Assembly: GCA_024404475.1 (NCBI GenBank)
Contig: JAKSPV010000030.1
Location: forward strand, 1-12,282
Length of the DNA: 12,282 bases
Source: Clostridia bacterium
GTDB lineage: Bacteria > Bacillota > Clostridia > Oscillospirales > CAG-272
Direction of reading: 5' to 3'
Shown: piece by piece, positions 6,360 through 12,282 of the stretch
How positions within the stretch are numbered: the stretch's first letter is position 1
Layout: each line of letters begins with the position of its first letter
Translations under genes and position numbers: made by a program
The notes under the pieces: model-generated
The model's database searches: none
What the model saw: only the letters and a program-made list of their open reading frames with translations
What the model was told of the DNA's origin: nothing

Positions 6360-7631
6360 ATGGCTGAAGTATCATTCCTCTACGGCAGCGGCTGCATCAA
6401 AACGGAGATCGCCGACGAACGCCTTCTGGCGGTGCTCGAACCGAAAGCGGCAGCGCCGTCCGATAAAACGGAAGCAGAACTCGTCGCCGGCGCGATGCGC
6501 GCGCCGCGCGGCTCGAAGCCGCTCTCTGAACTCGCAAACGGAAAAAAGAAAATCGTCCTGATCGCCTCCGATCATACGCGCCCCGTGCCGAGCCGGCTGA
6601 TCGTCCCGTCGATGCTCCGCGAGATCCGAAAGGGTAATCCCGACGCAGATGTCACCATTCTGATCGCTACCGGCTGCCACCGCGGCACGACCGAGGCGGA
6701 GCTCCGCGCGAAATTCGGTGACGCGATCGTCGAGAGCGAAAAGATCGTCGTCCACGACTGCGAGGATGAAGATAACCTCGTCGAAATCGGCACCTTGCCG
6801 TCCGGCGCCGCGCTCCGGATCAACCGCATCGCTGCGGAGGCAGACCTCCTCGTCGCGGAGGGCTTCGTCGAGCCGCACTTCTTCGCCGGCTTCTCCGGCG
6901 GCAGAAAGAGCGTTTTGCCCGGCATCTGCGCCCGCCGCACCGTCATGGCGAACCATTGCTCGAAATTCATCGACAGCCCCTTTGCCCGGACGGGCATCCT
7001 CGACGGCAACCCGATCCACCGCGATATGCTTGCCGCGGCAAGAATGGCGAAACTCGCCTTCGTCTGCAACGTCGTTCTCGACGCCGATAAGAAAGTCATT
7101 TTCGCCGCTGCCGGTGATCCCGACGACGCGCAGCGAGCCGGCGCCGATTTTCTGCTCGGCCGCTCGATGGTGAAGCCCGCCATGGCGGACATTGTCATCT
7201 CGACGAACGGCGGCTACCCGCTCGATCAGAATATCTACCAGGCCGTGAAGGGCATGACCGCCGCGGAGGCGACCGTCCGCGAGGGCGGCGTCATCATCAT
7301 GTGCGCGAAGTCCGGCGACGGGCACGGCGGCGAGCGCTTCTGGAAGACGTTCCGCGACGAAAAAGACGTCGGGAAACTGCTCGCAGCGTTCCGCGCGACA
7401 GCGCCGGAGGACACGATCCCCGATCAGTGGCAGTCGCAGATCTTTGCCCGCGTCCTCTCGCGTGCAACGGTGATCTATCTCTCCGAAGCGCCGGACGAGC
7501 TTGTCCGCGATCTCCACATGATCCCCGTCCACTCGCTCGAAGAAGCGATTGCCGAGGCAGACCGCATCCTTGGCTGCAAGGGCACGATCACCGCGATCCC
7601 CGACGGCGTCGGCGTGATCGTCCGGGAATAA
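6360..7631 (+). CDS. LarA-family nickel-dependent 2-hydroxyacid racemase
   Basis: A 423-residue cytosolic protein of the nickel-pincer-nucleotide lactate racemase family (LarA). The key residues known from LarA are all visible, each one position below the published numbering as I recall it: Asp71 and Arg74 in SDHTRP, His107 in TGCHRG, His173 and Phe175 in EPHFF, Lys183 in GGRKSVLPG, His199, and Gln294/Lys297 in QAVKG. This supports an intact active site and the ATG at 6360, which has AAAGGA about 9 bases upstream. The in-frame ATG at 6342 has no good ribosome site and would add MERNIV. Family members racemise or epimerise lactate and other 2-hydroxyacids, so the substrate is uncertain. The cofactor-making genes larB, larC and larE are not in this window. 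The GNAT gene follows after 2 bases. Confidence 0.9.
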   Translation: MAEVSFLYGSGCIKTEIADERLLAVLEPKAAAPSDKTEAELVAGAMRAPRGSKPLSELANGKKKIVLIASDHTRPVPSRLIVPSMLREIRKGNPDADVTILIATGCHRGTTEAELRAKFGDAIVESEKIVVHDCEDEDNLVEIGTLPSGAALRINRIAAEADLLVAEGFVEPHFFAGFSGGRKSVLPGICARRTVMANHCSKFIDSPFARTGILDGNPIHRDMLAAARMAKLAFVCNVVLDADKKVIFAAAGDPDDAQRAGADFLLGRSMVKPAMADIVISTNGGYPLDQNIYQAVKGMTAAEATVREGGVIIMCAKSGDGHGGERFWKTFRDEKDVGKLLAAFRATAPEDTIPDQWQSQIFARVLSRATVIYLSEAPDELVRDLHMIPVHSLEEAIAEADRILGCKGTITAIPDGVGVIVRE

Positions 7632-7633
7632 AG

Positions 7634-8074
7634 ATGAGCGTATCTCTTGAACCGCTCACGCGTGACGACGCTGACCGCGAGGTTCTCGAGCGTATCCACC
7701 GTGAACCGTCCGTCTGTGCGTTTCTTTCCGTCGCGGAGAACTATTTTGCCTACGTCACGGAGACGCCCGGCGTCCGCTATGAGAAGATCATGCTCGGCGG
7801 CGTGCCGATCGGCGGCATCCACAGCGAAACGGACGGCGACAAGGTGTATTTCAGCATCTGCGTCACGACGGCGGAGCAGCGTAAAGGGTATGCCACGACG
7901 GCGATGCGGCAGTTTCTCACATCGCTCCCCGAAAGTGTCCGCACGGTGGAGGGCTTCGTCGAGCCGGAGAACGCCGCGTCACGGCATCTTCTGCAAAAAT
8001 GCGGTTTTGCCGAGTCCGAGCCCGAGGACGGGCTGATCCCGTATCGCCTCTGCCGCGGGGCATCACACGAATAA
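7634..8074 (+). CDS. GNAT-family N-acetyltransferase
   Basis: A 146-residue GNAT acetyltransferase. The acetyl-CoA pyrophosphate loop is QRKGYA (82-87), preceded by the beta-4 strand VYFSICVTT (71-79). The C-terminal NAASRHLLQKCGF (113-125) is the usual GNAT alpha-4/beta-6 segment. The start codon is 2 bases after the larA-like stop, with only a weak GGGA upstream, so translation is probably coupled. A much longer upstream reading in this frame exists but runs inside the larA-like gene. The substrate is unknown: small GNATs modify antibiotics, amino acids, ribosomal proteins or metabolites, and nothing here discriminates. Co-transcription with the racemase hints at a related metabolite, but this is weak inference. 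It is followed by the palindromic terminator. Confidence 0.85.
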   Translation: MSVSLEPLTRDDADREVLERIHREPSVCAFLSVAENYFAYVTETPGVRYEKIMLGGVPIGGIHSETDGDKVYFSICVTTAEQRKGYATTAMRQFLTSLPESVRTVEGFVEPENAASRHLLQKCGFAESEPEDGLIPYRLCRGASHE

Positions 8075-8085
8075 GCATACAGAAA

Positions 8086-8111
8086 AAGCCCGCCGGGTAC
8101 CCGGCGGGCTT
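8086..8111. terminator. Bidirectional intrinsic terminator (perfect 26-base palindrome)
   Basis: AAGCCCGCCGGGT/ACCCGGCGGGCTT is self-complementary over its whole length. T-rich tails lie on the right (TTCTTTT) and, on the other strand, on the left (CTTTTTCTG). It stands between the convergent GNAT and metallophosphoesterase stops, 11 and 4 bases away, and can end both transcripts. Confidence 0.92.
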
Positions 8112-8115
8112 CTTT

Positions 8116-9096
8116 TCAGATATGATCTTTGTAATACACCATTTCCGTTTCGATCTTTTCGGGGGCGTCCTCGCGGAGCGTAAAGAGCCGCCCGCCGCGC
8201 CGCTCGTCGATCCCGTAGGCGGCATAACCCGCGGAACTGACGTTGCAGAGTTTGATCCCGCAGTACGTTCCCATGACGTCGTTCTCGTGTGTGTGCCCCG
8301 ACGCGATGCAGCATACGTCGCCGCGTTGGAGCGCCGTAAAGAAAATGCCGCTGTTGAACGCGCTGAGGTTGTACCGCTCGCCGGAGGCGCCGACCGCACC
8401 CGTCCCCGCGGGGCTCGTTTGCAGATTCGTGATCTCCCACGGCGCAACGTGCATCGCCATGAGCGCGGGCACCTTGTGCCCGGCATACGCTTCGAGCTCG
8501 CACGATGAGTTCCAGTACCATGCCATCTGGTCGAAGCGGATGCCGTCCCATGGCCCGATGACAGCGGGATGCCCCTCGGGACGCGCTTCGTCTGTGATCC
8601 CTTCGCGCAGCGATTCGATCCTGTTCCCGGTGTCGAGCCCCCAGACGGCAAAGCGCACGTCGCCGCTGCCGCTCGCCAGGATCGGGAGCATATAGTTCGT
8701 CTCCCCGTGGATGCCTGCGGTGTGCTTGCTGACACACGTCGGGATCTCCTCGTAGATCGCCGTCGCCTCGTGGGCAGGGAAGCCGATATCGTAGTCGTGG
8801 TTGCCGAACACATGGCAGAACGGCACGCCGCCGAACGCATCGACGAGCACGTCGAGATATGCGCGGAGTTCATCCGGTGTTTTCATTTTCGGCCCGCACG
8901 GGATGTCCCCTCCGAGGAGGATGAGATCGGGCGCGGTCGCCCGTACGATCGCCCGCGTACCGCGGAGCGTCCGCTCGTCAAAGTCGATCGTTTCCTGGTA
9001 GTCGGAGAGCATCAGAATTTTGAAACTCCCGTCCGCGCGGAAGCGGAGCGGCCGTTTCGTTCTGAGATTCTCGGCAAGGCGCTGTGTCACGTGCAT
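8116..9096 (-). CDS. Calcineurin-like metallophosphoesterase
   Basis: A 326-residue metal-dependent phosphoesterase. The motifs follow family order: SDYQE (31-35), GGD (62-64), GNHD (98-101), a metal His in AMHVAPWE (216), and GHTH (267-270). Motif 1 is normally D-x-H; here it is D-Y-Q, so one metal ligand is Gln instead of His, a change seen in some subfamilies (for example ADP-ribose/CDP-alcohol type). No signal peptide or membrane segment is seen, so it is probably cytosolic. The substrate is unknown. The ATG at 9096 lies about 22 bases after an extended -10 promoter, so upstream in-frame codons cannot be used from that transcript. No clear Shine-Dalgarno is visible, and GTG at 9099 or 9090 are alternative starts. 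It lies downstream of the P-loop ATPase gene with 67 bases between. Confidence 0.85.
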   Translation of the reverse strand: MHVTQRLAENLRTKRPLRFRADGSFKILMLSDYQETIDFDERTLRGTRAIVRATAPDLILLGGDIPCGPKMKTPDELRAYLDVLVDAFGGVPFCHVFGNHDYDIGFPAHEATAIYEEIPTCVSKHTAGIHGETNYMLPILASGSGDVRFAVWGLDTGNRIESLREGITDEARPEGHPAVIGPWDGIRFDQMAWYWNSSCELEAYAGHKVPALMAMHVAPWEITNLQTSPAGTGAVGASGERYNLSAFNSGIFFTALQRGDVCCIASGHTHENDVMGTYCGIKLCNVSSAGYAAYGIDERRGGRLFTLREDAPEKIETEMVYYKDHI

Positions 9097-9118
9097 CACA
9101 TCCGGTTTGTTTTTTTCT

Positions 9119-9127
9119 ATTATACCA
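9119..9127 (-). promoter_or_regulatory. Extended -10 promoter of the metallophosphoesterase gene
   Basis: Read on the minus strand, TGG-TATAAT (hexamer 9124-9119) is a perfect -10 with TG extension. The -35 position at 17-base spacing (9147-9142, TTCCCT) is poor. The leader to the ATG at 9096 would be only about 15 bases long. Confidence 0.65.
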
Positions 9128-9163
9128 CACCTTGCCGCAAAAGGGAAGAGCGGCTTTCGATTT

Positions 9164-10261
9164 TTACCGGAAAAGACGTTCAGAGACGCTTTCTGCGAGT
9201 TCCGCGCGCATCTCGCGCATCCCGTCGAAGTCCATGCATCCTCCGTAAAGCTCTTCAAGTTCGAAATGTACCTTCCCCGCGGCACGGAAACTGTCTTCCG
9301 CCGCGCGGAAAAGTTCCTCCCGCCGCTTGGTGAGCCGGCGGCGCTCCTGCCTCGTCCCGCGCCAGACGGCCGGATCGAGGAAACGCTCCATGTTTACCGC
9401 CTGCCCGTTTTCCGTCCGTTCGTCGGTCACGGCGAACGAAACGTCTGCGTCGGGCAGACGCACGCCCAGAATGAGATCGTGCCGGAGCGGCGAGAGCGCC
9501 GCCTCCGTGCGTAAACCGAGCCGAACGGCGGCGCGGCGGAGCGCCGCGAGATAAAATCGCGACGTGTCACCCTCCTCCAAGACGGCAATGCTCCGCTTCG
9601 TTGTCTTTGCAAGCGTCGGCAGGGAAACGGCACCGCGCATCGTCACACCGTGAACGAGAAGGAAATTCTCGCTGCCTCCGTGCGGACGGAAGCCGGCGAG
9701 CAGCCGGGATACAGCTGCCTCCATTTTGTCCTCCCGCACCGCGCCGCGGCACGTTTCTTCGAGCGTTCTGTCGATGAGATCGGCGGCGCCGAGCATCCGC
9801 CACCCGTCGGTAAAGTACGCGGCTTTTTCCGCCGCCAGAGACAGCGCTTCCCGGCGTCGGGATTCCAACTTTCCGCTGTCCCAGAAAGCGCCGAGGTTGA
9901 CGTATTCGCCGAGGACGCCGGGGTACAGCGGCTCCTGTGCATGCGGCGGCGTCCCGTCAAGAACGCCGATCCGATGTTCACCGTGCTCGATGACGATCCC
10001 GTCAAACGAGCCGGGATCAGAGCCGCACGCATAGAAAACGACACGCGCGCCGCCCGCGGCGGCGCGCTGCCCGACTTCGGCGATCAGCGTCGATTTCCCT
10101 GTCCCGGGTCCGCCTTTCAGTATGTACAGCTTTTCGAAATCGGTCTCCCGGAATATACCGCCGGGCAGCGGCTTGTATCCCGACGGGCTGTTGCCGCCGG
10201 CAAAATAGGTTTCCGCCGCAGCCGTTTCTGCCGGCGCGAACAAGCGATGATAAGAAGTCAT
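9164..10261 (-). CDS. P-loop ATPase, PRK06851-like, with degenerate second P-loop
   Basis: A 365-residue cytosolic ATP-binding protein. The N-terminal half has FAGGNSPSGY (20-29), the Walker A KGGPGTGKST (49-58), ACGSDPGSFDGIVIE (78-92) and GVLDGTPPH (99-107), which I recognise as typical of the clostridial PRK06851 ATPases of unknown role. These proteins are internal duplications. The second half (about 198-285) repeats the pattern: RSIAVLEEGDTSR aligns with the Walker A strand and loop, and HDLILGVRLPDADVSFAVTD (261-280) with the following strands. Its Walker A Gly and Lys residues are missing. The C-terminus (300-365) is charged and helical. The ATG at 10261 is preferred over 10288 because GGAGGG lies 11 bases upstream of it and overlaps the other start. 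That GGAGGG sits in a terminator-like stem (10262-10323). The function is not known. Confidence 0.75.
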   Translation of the reverse strand: MTSYHRLFAPAETAAAETYFAGGNSPSGYKPLPGGIFRETDFEKLYILKGGPGTGKSTLIAEVGQRAAAGGARVVFYACGSDPGSFDGIVIEHGEHRIGVLDGTPPHAQEPLYPGVLGEYVNLGAFWDSGKLESRRREALSLAAEKAAYFTDGWRMLGAADLIDRTLEETCRGAVREDKMEAAVSRLLAGFRPHGGSENFLLVHGVTMRGAVSLPTLAKTTKRSIAVLEEGDTSRFYLAALRRAAVRLGLRTEAALSPLRHDLILGVRLPDADVSFAVTDERTENGQAVNMERFLDPAVWRGTRQERRRLTKRREELFRAAEDSFRAAGKVHFELEELYGGCMDFDGMREMRAELAESVSERLFR

Positions 10262-10323
10262 AAAAAGAGCGCCCTCCGTCTTCTGCATTCTTTTGTCATT
10301 GTATGCAGACGGGAGCGCTTTTG
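10262..10323 (-). terminator. Intrinsic terminator after the deacylase gene, containing the ATPase Shine-Dalgarno
   Basis: On the minus strand a long imperfect hairpin forms between AGCGCTCCCGTCTGCAT (10319-10303) and ATGCAGAAGACGGAGGGCGC (10288-10269). It has short bulges and a 14-base loop, and ends in CTTTTT directly before the ATPase ATG. It follows the deacylase stop by 3 bases. The GGAGGG of the ATPase (10277-10272) lies within the 3' arm. No separate ATPase promoter is evident, so expression may depend on read-through. Confidence 0.65.
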
Positions 10324-10326
10324 TTT

Positions 10327-10803
10327 TTATTTTGTAAGATCGGCGTACGAGGCACCGACGAGGTTCCGGAGTGCCTCCGGCGGGAGCGCCATCTGGTGCC
10401 CGCGCTGTCCGGCGGAAACGAGGATCTCGTCGAACAGTTCGGCGGTTTCATCGATGAACGTCGGGTACTGCTTTTTCATTCCTACGGGTGAGCAGCCGCC
10501 GCGGATGTACCCGGTCAGCCCGAGCAGCTCTTTGACGTGGATCATCTCAACGCGTTTGTCACCAGCGGCGACGGCACATTTTTTGAGATCGAGTTCTGCG
10601 GCGACGGGAATGCAGAATACGAGGATCCCGCACTTTTCGCCTCTTGTGACGAGCGTCTTGAACACCGTATCCGGATCGACGCCCATTGCCTCGGCGGCGT
10701 GGACGCCGCTGAGATCGTCTTCGTCGTAGTCGTATTCGCGGTGCGTGTAGGCAATGCCGGCGTTCTCGACGAGCCGCATCGCGTTTGTCTTAAAGGGTTT
10801 CAT
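10327..10803 (-). CDS. ybaK: YbaK/EbsC-family aminoacyl-tRNA deacylase (Cys-tRNA(Pro) type)
   Basis: A 158-residue cytosolic editing enzyme that hydrolyses mis-charged tRNA, in the YbaK subfamily usually Cys-tRNA(Pro). Visible signatures are the catalytic Lys in TVFKTL (46-51, Lys49), the strand CGILVFCIPVAAELDLKK (58-75) and the glycine loop GYIRGGCSPVGMKK (98-111), typical of YbaK. Length matches the family (about 155-160). The ATG at 10803 has GGAGG with a 6-base spacer and overlaps the end of the YibE/F gene by 14 bases, so translation is coupled. A terminator follows immediately. Related proteins of the fold (ProXp-ala, EbsC) have other substrates, but the GGCSPVG loop favours YbaK. The gene symbol is given by family resemblance. 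Confidence 0.9.
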   Translation of the reverse strand: MKPFKTNAMRLVENAGIAYTHREYDYDEDDLSGVHAAEAMGVDPDTVFKTLVTRGEKCGILVFCIPVAAELDLKKCAVAAGDKRVEMIHVKELLGLTGYIRGGCSPVGMKKQYPTFIDETAELFDEILVSAGQRGHQMALPPEALRNLVGASYADLTK

Positions 10804-11992
10804 CGCTGCCTCCGCTCATTGAATTGAGTTCGTCCGTGAAATCGTCGCGGGTCTCTTCCGCCGCTTCCGCGCGTTTTTTCAGTTGGAACGACGGCCGGGA
10901 GAAGAGGAGGGCGCTGATCGCGGCAGACGCCGGGATCGTCAGAAGAAGGGCGAGACTGCCGATGAGAATCTGCAAAACCTCGGAGACGATCAGTTCGCGG
11001 TTGAAGAGCTGCAGAGGCGAGGACGCGTTGTAATACAGAACGAGCAGAACGGAGCACATCGAGCCGCCGACGTAAGCGAGGATCAGCGTGTTCGTCATCG
11101 TGCCGAGAATATCACGCCCGATCGTGAAGCCGGACGCAAGAAGCGACGAGAACGTCGGCTGTTCCGTCTTGAGTGCCAGCTCGTGGAGCGCGGCGGCGAT
11201 ATTGACCGCCACGTCCATGATCGCGCCGATCGCGCCGATGATGATCGCGGCGTACAGGATGCCTTTCATGTCGGGAACGAGGAACGAGAGATAGATCGAA
11301 CTTTCGTCCACGTAGCCGCTCATGTGCAGGATCGCCTCCGAGATGACGATCAGAACGGCGGAAAGCGAGATGCCGCTGAGACAGCCGAGCACGGACGAGA
11401 GCGTCAGCTCCGTCCAGCCGTTGACGAGCAGGAGCGTCATGGCCGTGATGAAAACGCCGAGGATCGCCGTCCAGAGATAAATGCTCTGCCCGGTGAGAAC
11501 GGCGGGAATGAAGACAAGGAAGATCGCGGCGACGGTGTAGAGCAGCGACAGCGCGCTTTTCAGCCCTTTCATGCGGCCGAAGAGCAAGAGCGCCGCGAAG
11601 AATACGACCGCCAAAACGATCAGGTAATCGGAGCGGACGTACTCAACGAAATACCACCCGTCAAGTCCGCTTTCCTCAGGCGAGGAGAGGATCACCGTGT
11701 CGTTTTTTGCCACCGCTTTCGTCTCGTAGCTGATCGATTTGTCGGCGTTCTGCCGCGCGGTGACGGTGGTGCCTTTGTCGGGGCCGCTTTTGAGAAGCGC
11801 CCTGAAAACGGTGTCCGTGTTTCCGGATGTGCCGTCGGCGGTCTCTTCTACCGAAAGGACGACGGCGCGAACGTACATACCCGACAGCGATGGGATCTCG
11901 CGGAGCAGGGGAAGCCCGAACAGCACGGTGCCCGCAACGATGAGCAGAAGCGAGATAACGGCAGTCAGCGTAAAGCAAAGCGTGTGTTTCAT
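10790..11992 (-). CDS. YibE/F-family multipass membrane protein
   Basis: A 400-residue integral membrane protein of the YibE/F family (function unknown). Residues 8-29 are a first membrane segment or uncleaved signal. Residues 40-118 form a soluble extracytoplasmic beta domain. Further membrane segments lie near 122-139, 146-168, 171-190, 197-222, 245-270, 300-321 and 334-365. The last 35 residues are a charged cytoplasmic tail. The polar GAIMDVAVNIAAALHEL stretch (256-272) and the FTIGRDILGTMTNTLILAYVGG region (289-310) are the parts I associate with the family. The ATG at 11992 has AAGGA with a 9-base spacer and puts the hydrophobic segment at the N-terminus; an in-frame extension to 12112 crosses the promoter and is rejected. 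It is first in a two-gene operon with the deacylase. A transport role is often assumed but not shown. Confidence 0.85.
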   Translation of the reverse strand: MKHTLCFTLTAVISLLLIVAGTVLFGLPLLREIPSLSGMYVRAVVLSVEETADGTSGNTDTVFRALLKSGPDKGTTVTARQNADKSISYETKAVAKNDTVILSSPEESGLDGWYFVEYVRSDYLIVLAVVFFAALLLFGRMKGLKSALSLLYTVAAIFLVFIPAVLTGQSIYLWTAILGVFITAMTLLLVNGWTELTLSSVLGCLSGISLSAVLIVISEAILHMSGYVDESSIYLSFLVPDMKGILYAAIIIGAIGAIMDVAVNIAAALHELALKTEQPTFSSLLASGFTIGRDILGTMTNTLILAYVGGSMCSVLLVLYYNASSPLQLFNRELIVSEVLQILIGSLALLLTIPASAAISALLFSRPSFQLKKRAEAAEETRDDFTDELNSMSGGSDETL

Positions 11993-12024
11993 TCCGGCAC
12001 GTCCTTTCTTTCCGATTTTTCTCC

Positions 12025-12053
12025 ATTTTATCACAGAAAAACGATGTTTGCAA
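12025..12053 (-). promoter_or_regulatory. Sigma-A promoter of the YibE/F-deacylase operon
   Basis: Read on the minus strand: -35 TTGCAA (12053-12048), a 17-base spacer, and an extended -10 TGA-TAAAAT (hexamer 12030-12025). It lies 33 bases upstream of the YibE/F ATG and diverges from the promoter at 12085-12113. Confidence 0.75.
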
Positions 12054-12084
12054 GGCAAATTCAAAAAGCGCTCCGTCCTCTCTG

Positions 12085-12113
12085 TTGACAAACGCTCCGA
12101 CTTGGTATACAAT
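12085..12113 (+). promoter_or_regulatory. Sigma-A promoter of the EIIC-like gene
   Basis: A consensus -35 TTGACA (12085-12090), a 17-base spacer and -10 TACAAT (12108-12113), 37 bases before the ATG at 12151. The heptamer CGCTCCG occurs on both sides of the -35 (12069-12075 and 12093-12099), 24 bases apart. Confidence 0.8.
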
Positions 12114-12150
12114 AAGCCAATGAAAAAGATAGGAAAAGGTTGAACAGATC

Positions 12151-12282
12151 ATGGGACGTTTCCGCTCTTTCCTCGATAAAAAGAAAATCCGTCTCTCGGC
12201 GAAGAAGTACTTCGTCGATACGCTCGGCGCAATGGCGCTCGGGCTTTTTGCCACGCTGCTCGTCGGTACGATCTTCGGTACG
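12151..12282 (+). CDS. PTS EIIC-like membrane protein, N-terminal fragment
   Basis: The first 44 codons of a rightward gene cut by the window edge. A basic start (MGRFRSFLDKKKIRLSAKKY) leads into a first membrane segment YFVDTLGAMALGLFATLLVG (20-39). This segment closely resembles the opening of the PTS_EIIC_2 family of Clostridia and bacilli, annotated as PTS sugar transporter subunit IIC, although many members lack obvious EIIA/EIIB partners. The ATG is preceded by AAAAGG at a long 11-base spacing. The family call is made from one segment, and substrate and full architecture are outside view. Confidence 0.65.
   Translation, partial: MGRFRSFLDKKKIRLSAKKYFVDTLGAMALGLFATLLVGTIFGT

Noticed and set aside
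9131..9155. Small hairpin GCCGC/GCGGC between the ATPase and metallophosphoesterase genes as a possible terminator.
   Set aside because: Only a 5-base stem with an 11-base loop and no T-run on the relevant strand.
10883..12088. A 401-codon plus-strand frame opposite the YibE/F gene.
   Set aside because: Its translation is a highly charged low-complexity mirror of membrane-protein codons. The minus strand has the membrane segments, promoter and ribosome site.
12120..12143. Tiny ORF MKKIGKG starting at the predicted transcription start of the EIIC-like gene.
   Set aside because: Seven codons, no Shine-Dalgarno and no attenuator-like structure after it; cannot be told from chance.

Overview
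The window reads as ordinary chromosomal DNA of a GC-rich Firmicute. It is most likely a member of the Clostridia (Oscillospiraceae or Christensenellales-like), though the sequence alone cannot fix the genus. The evidence is: Shine-Dalgarno-led genes, sigma-A promoters that often have an extended -10 (TGn), GC-rich hairpin terminators with U tracts, an S-layer-homology (SLH) protein, a PgcA-type phospho-sugar mutase, a LarA-type racemase and a YibE/F membrane protein. I see no rRNA, tRNA, CRISPR array, insertion sequence or phage gene. Gene density is high and no gene-free stretch exceeds 300 bases.

Layout. At the left edge is the 5' end of a leftward ACT-domain gene. It diverges from a rightward operon: htpG (Hsp90 chaperone), an unusual 278-residue protein that looks like a shrunken prephenate dehydratase (P-protein), and a phosphoglucomutase/phosphomannomutase. 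That operon ends in a strong hairpin (4737-4765). The same hairpin also serves a leftward pair made of an exported SLH cell-wall protein and a 45-residue Asn/Gln-rich peptide. Rightward again come a LarA-family nickel-dependent racemase and a GNAT acetyltransferase, ending at a perfect palindromic terminator (8086-8111) shared with a leftward metallophosphoesterase.

From about 12.0 kb back to 8.1 kb everything runs leftward: the YibE/F membrane protein, the overlapping YbaK/EbsC-type aminoacyl-tRNA deacylase, a P-loop ATPase with a decayed second P-loop, and the metallophosphoesterase, which has its own promoter. The right edge holds the start of a rightward PTS EIIC-like membrane protein, divergent from the YibE/F gene.

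Most genes are conserved housekeeping or accessory metabolism and I do not see a single large new system. The points most worth a second look are: (1) the miniature CM-PDT-ACT-like protein without an identifiable catalytic Thr; (2) the Q-x-x-N tetrapeptide-repeat peptide downstream of the SLH protein; (3) the tandem P-loop ATPase whose second Walker A is lost; (4) a terminator hairpin that buries that ATPase's Shine-Dalgarno; and (5) 9-N16-9 inverted repeats at the htpG and larA-like promoters.
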